Shown: one piece after another, positions 57,525 through 58,724 of the stretch | Position numbering within the stretch: position 1 is the stretch's first letter | Layout: every line of letters begins with the position of its first letter | Source: a virus | Length of the DNA: 58,724 bases | Strand: one strand, 5' to 3' | Virus record (IMG/VR): IMGVR_UViG_3300046167_000872 | Location: 1 to 58,724 of that record | Made by a program: the position numbers and the translations under genes | Notes under the pieces: generated by a model | What the model was told of the DNA's origin: nothing | Database searches by the model: none | What the model saw: the letters and a program-made list of their open reading frames with translations, nothing else

Positions 57525-58223
57525 ATGGCAATAAGTGTAGATACTGTATATAAAACAGTTTTATTAATACTCAATAAAGAACAGCGAGGCTATATGACTC
57601 CTGACGAGTTTAATAAAATAGCTGCTCAAGTACAGCTTGAAATATTTGAAAAGTATTTTGAAGATCTAAACCAAACGGTTAGAAGTCCGCAAACAGATGC
57701 TGACTACGCTGATCGTGTTGCCTATCTCGAAGAAAAAATATCTGTATTTAAAAAAATTGCAACCCAATCTGTATCTAACGGAGTAGGTGGTTTACCTGAT
57801 AATCTTCACAGGCTAAATACAATAACCTATAATGATATAGAGTGCCAACGGCTTGGTAGAAATGAGTATTACAATATTATAAAGTCTCCTTTAACGAAGC
57901 CTACAGCGTCGTTTCCTATTTATTTACAAGAAGGAGCGAGTATAAAAATAGAGCCTACTTCTATAAGCTCTGTTCAGGTCTCTTACGTTTCTACACCTAC
58001 TTCTCCAAACTGGGATTTTCAACTTGGAACGGTTGGTCAATATATATTTAAAAGTGTAGGAAGCGCTGAGTCTTCTTCTGTAAATTTTGATTTACACGCT
58101 TCAGAACAAACAGAAGTAATTTTACGAATACTCGCTTATGCTGGCATCATTATAAGAGACTCTCAAATAGTACAAGCTGCAGCCGCTCAGGTTCAGCAAC
58201 AAAATATAAACGAAAAAAGTTAA
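57525..58223 (+). CDS. Head-tail connector / ring protein
   Basis: The 232-residue protein begins AISVDTVYKTVLLILNKEQR, has GYMTPDEFNKIAAQVQLEIF near residue 23, and a beta-barrel-like middle (FPIYLQEGASIKIEPTSISS). This matches a connector family I recognise in crAss-like and related phages, where it forms a ring below the portal. It is located between the capsid block and the neck protein. The ring role is inferred. Confidence 0.65.
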   Translation: MAISVDTVYKTVLLILNKEQRGYMTPDEFNKIAAQVQLEIFEKYFEDLNQTVRSPQTDADYADRVAYLEEKISVFKKIATQSVSNGVGGLPDNLHRLNTITYNDIECQRLGRNEYYNIIKSPLTKPTASFPIYLQEGASIKIEPTSISSVQVSYVSTPTSPNWDFQLGTVGQYIFKSVGSAESSSVNFDLHASEQTEVILRILAYAGIIIRDSQIVQAAAAQVQQQNINEKS

Positions 58224-58226
58224 TAA

Positions 58227-58724
58227 ATGGGGCTGATAACAGAAAATAACGCACAATACTATTCAGGGCAACAAGTATATACGCACACCGCAGGCGGGTC
58301 AGGGACAATAAGCTGGAGCGGAGACGTTATTTTAGTTGGCTCTTCTGCTTTATCTAATGCTAACTACGAGGTACTTATAAACGGCGTTAAAAAAACAGAA
58401 ACAACAGACTACGAGCTATCAGGAAATACCGTAACTATTTTAGCCACCTTAACGGAAGGGGATATTGTGGTTGTACAGTTATTAGAAAACGTAATAGAAA
58501 ATAACTACGGAGGCTATGCTTATATTACTTTAGATGAAGTTATAAACAACTTTTTAGTTGCTTATGTAGGAGAAGGAAAGCTTATACCTAGCGTTAAAAG
58601 AACTGATGTTATGTTTCATGCTAAACGTGGACTACAAGAGTTTTCTTACGATACACTAAAAAGCATAAAATCTCAAGAATTAACTATCCCCCCTAGTCTC
58701 AGTGTTATAATTCCTCAAGACTAT
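58227..58724 (+). CDS. Neck/tail stabilisation-type virion protein, N-terminal part (continues at base 1)
   Basis: The frame begins with ATG 3 bp after the connector stop, encodes 166 residues (GLITENNAQYYSGQQVYTHT near the N-terminus, YAYITLDEVINNFLVAYVGE near residue 95) and runs to the last base without a stop. It resumes in frame at base 1 for another 208 residues. This in-frame continuation across the window ends is direct evidence that the sequence is circular or circularly permuted. Confidence 0.8.
   Translation, partial: MGLITENNAQYYSGQQVYTHTAGGSGTISWSGDVILVGSSALSNANYEVLINGVKKTETTDYELSGNTVTILATLTEGDIVVVQLLENVIENNYGGYAYITLDEVINNFLVAYVGEGKLIPSVKRTDVMFHAKRGLQEFSYDTLKSIKSQELTIPPSLSVIIPQDY

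Noticed and set aside
1-58724. tRNA genes, CRISPR arrays, integrase or lysogeny module
   Set aside because: I looked for cloverleaf-like sequences, repeated spacers, and recombinase or repressor motifs and found none convincing.

Overview
The window is most likely the complete, circular (or circularly permuted) genome of a short-tailed, podovirus-like phage of about 58.7 kb. The last reading frame (from 58227) runs off the right edge and continues in the same frame at base 1, giving one 374-residue neck protein. I see no integrase, lysogeny repressor, tRNA or CRISPR. The DNA is AT-rich, start codons follow A-rich leaders with no Shine-Dalgarno sequence, and one phage gene encodes a lipoprotein whose lipid cysteine is followed by SNDD. 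Together these point to a Bacteroidota, probably marine flavobacterial, host. The virion proteins resemble those of crAss-like and other Bacteroidota podoviruses; this is recognition from memory, not a search.

Layout. (1) Rightward late module, 39.0 kb through the ends to 17.9 kb: small basic proteins, a trimeric fibre-like protein, a GroEL-GroES pair, an M15 peptidase endolysin, a cluster of tiny lysine-rich proteins, a three-helix holin, a lectin-like fibre, a two-repeat GroES-like protein, terminase, portal, scaffold-like protein, major capsid protein, connector and neck proteins, muzzle-like proteins, an acetyltransferase, internal coiled-coil proteins and a 2939-residue polyvalent protein with metalloprotease and P-loop kinase signatures. 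A bidirectional terminator at 17963-17997 ends it. (2) Leftward metabolic and replication module, 31.3 to 18.0 kb: class I ribonucleotide reductase, a 2OG-Fe(II) oxygenase, T7-type endonuclease I, two MazG-type proteins, a ThyA homologue with Asp at the substrate-selecting Asn position, primase-helicase, SSB, PD-(D/E)XK exonuclease, ERF annealing protein, a sigma factor and an HTH regulator. No DNA polymerase or ligase is evident. (3) Leftward early region, 38.6 to 31.4 kb: more than 20 very small genes, many preceded by a 37-bp three-block promoter-like motif that occurs nine times with invariant spacing.

How it may work together. Early leftward transcription from the nine repeated promoters delivers small host-takeover proteins. 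It is followed by nucleotide scavenging (RNR, MazG, ThyA-like) and replication/recombination proteins that presumably serve a host polymerase. The phage sigma factor and the HTH regulator are candidates for the switch to the rightward late operon. A 49-51 bp inverted repeat covers the HTH gene start, recurs 80 bp upstream of the late operon and occurs once in the early region, so the three sites could form one circuit.

Caution: eight genes are interrupted by nine frame changes, all of which need one base removed, often from a homopolymer. Long-read-type insertion errors are the simplest explanation, so the fragments are described below as parts of single genes.
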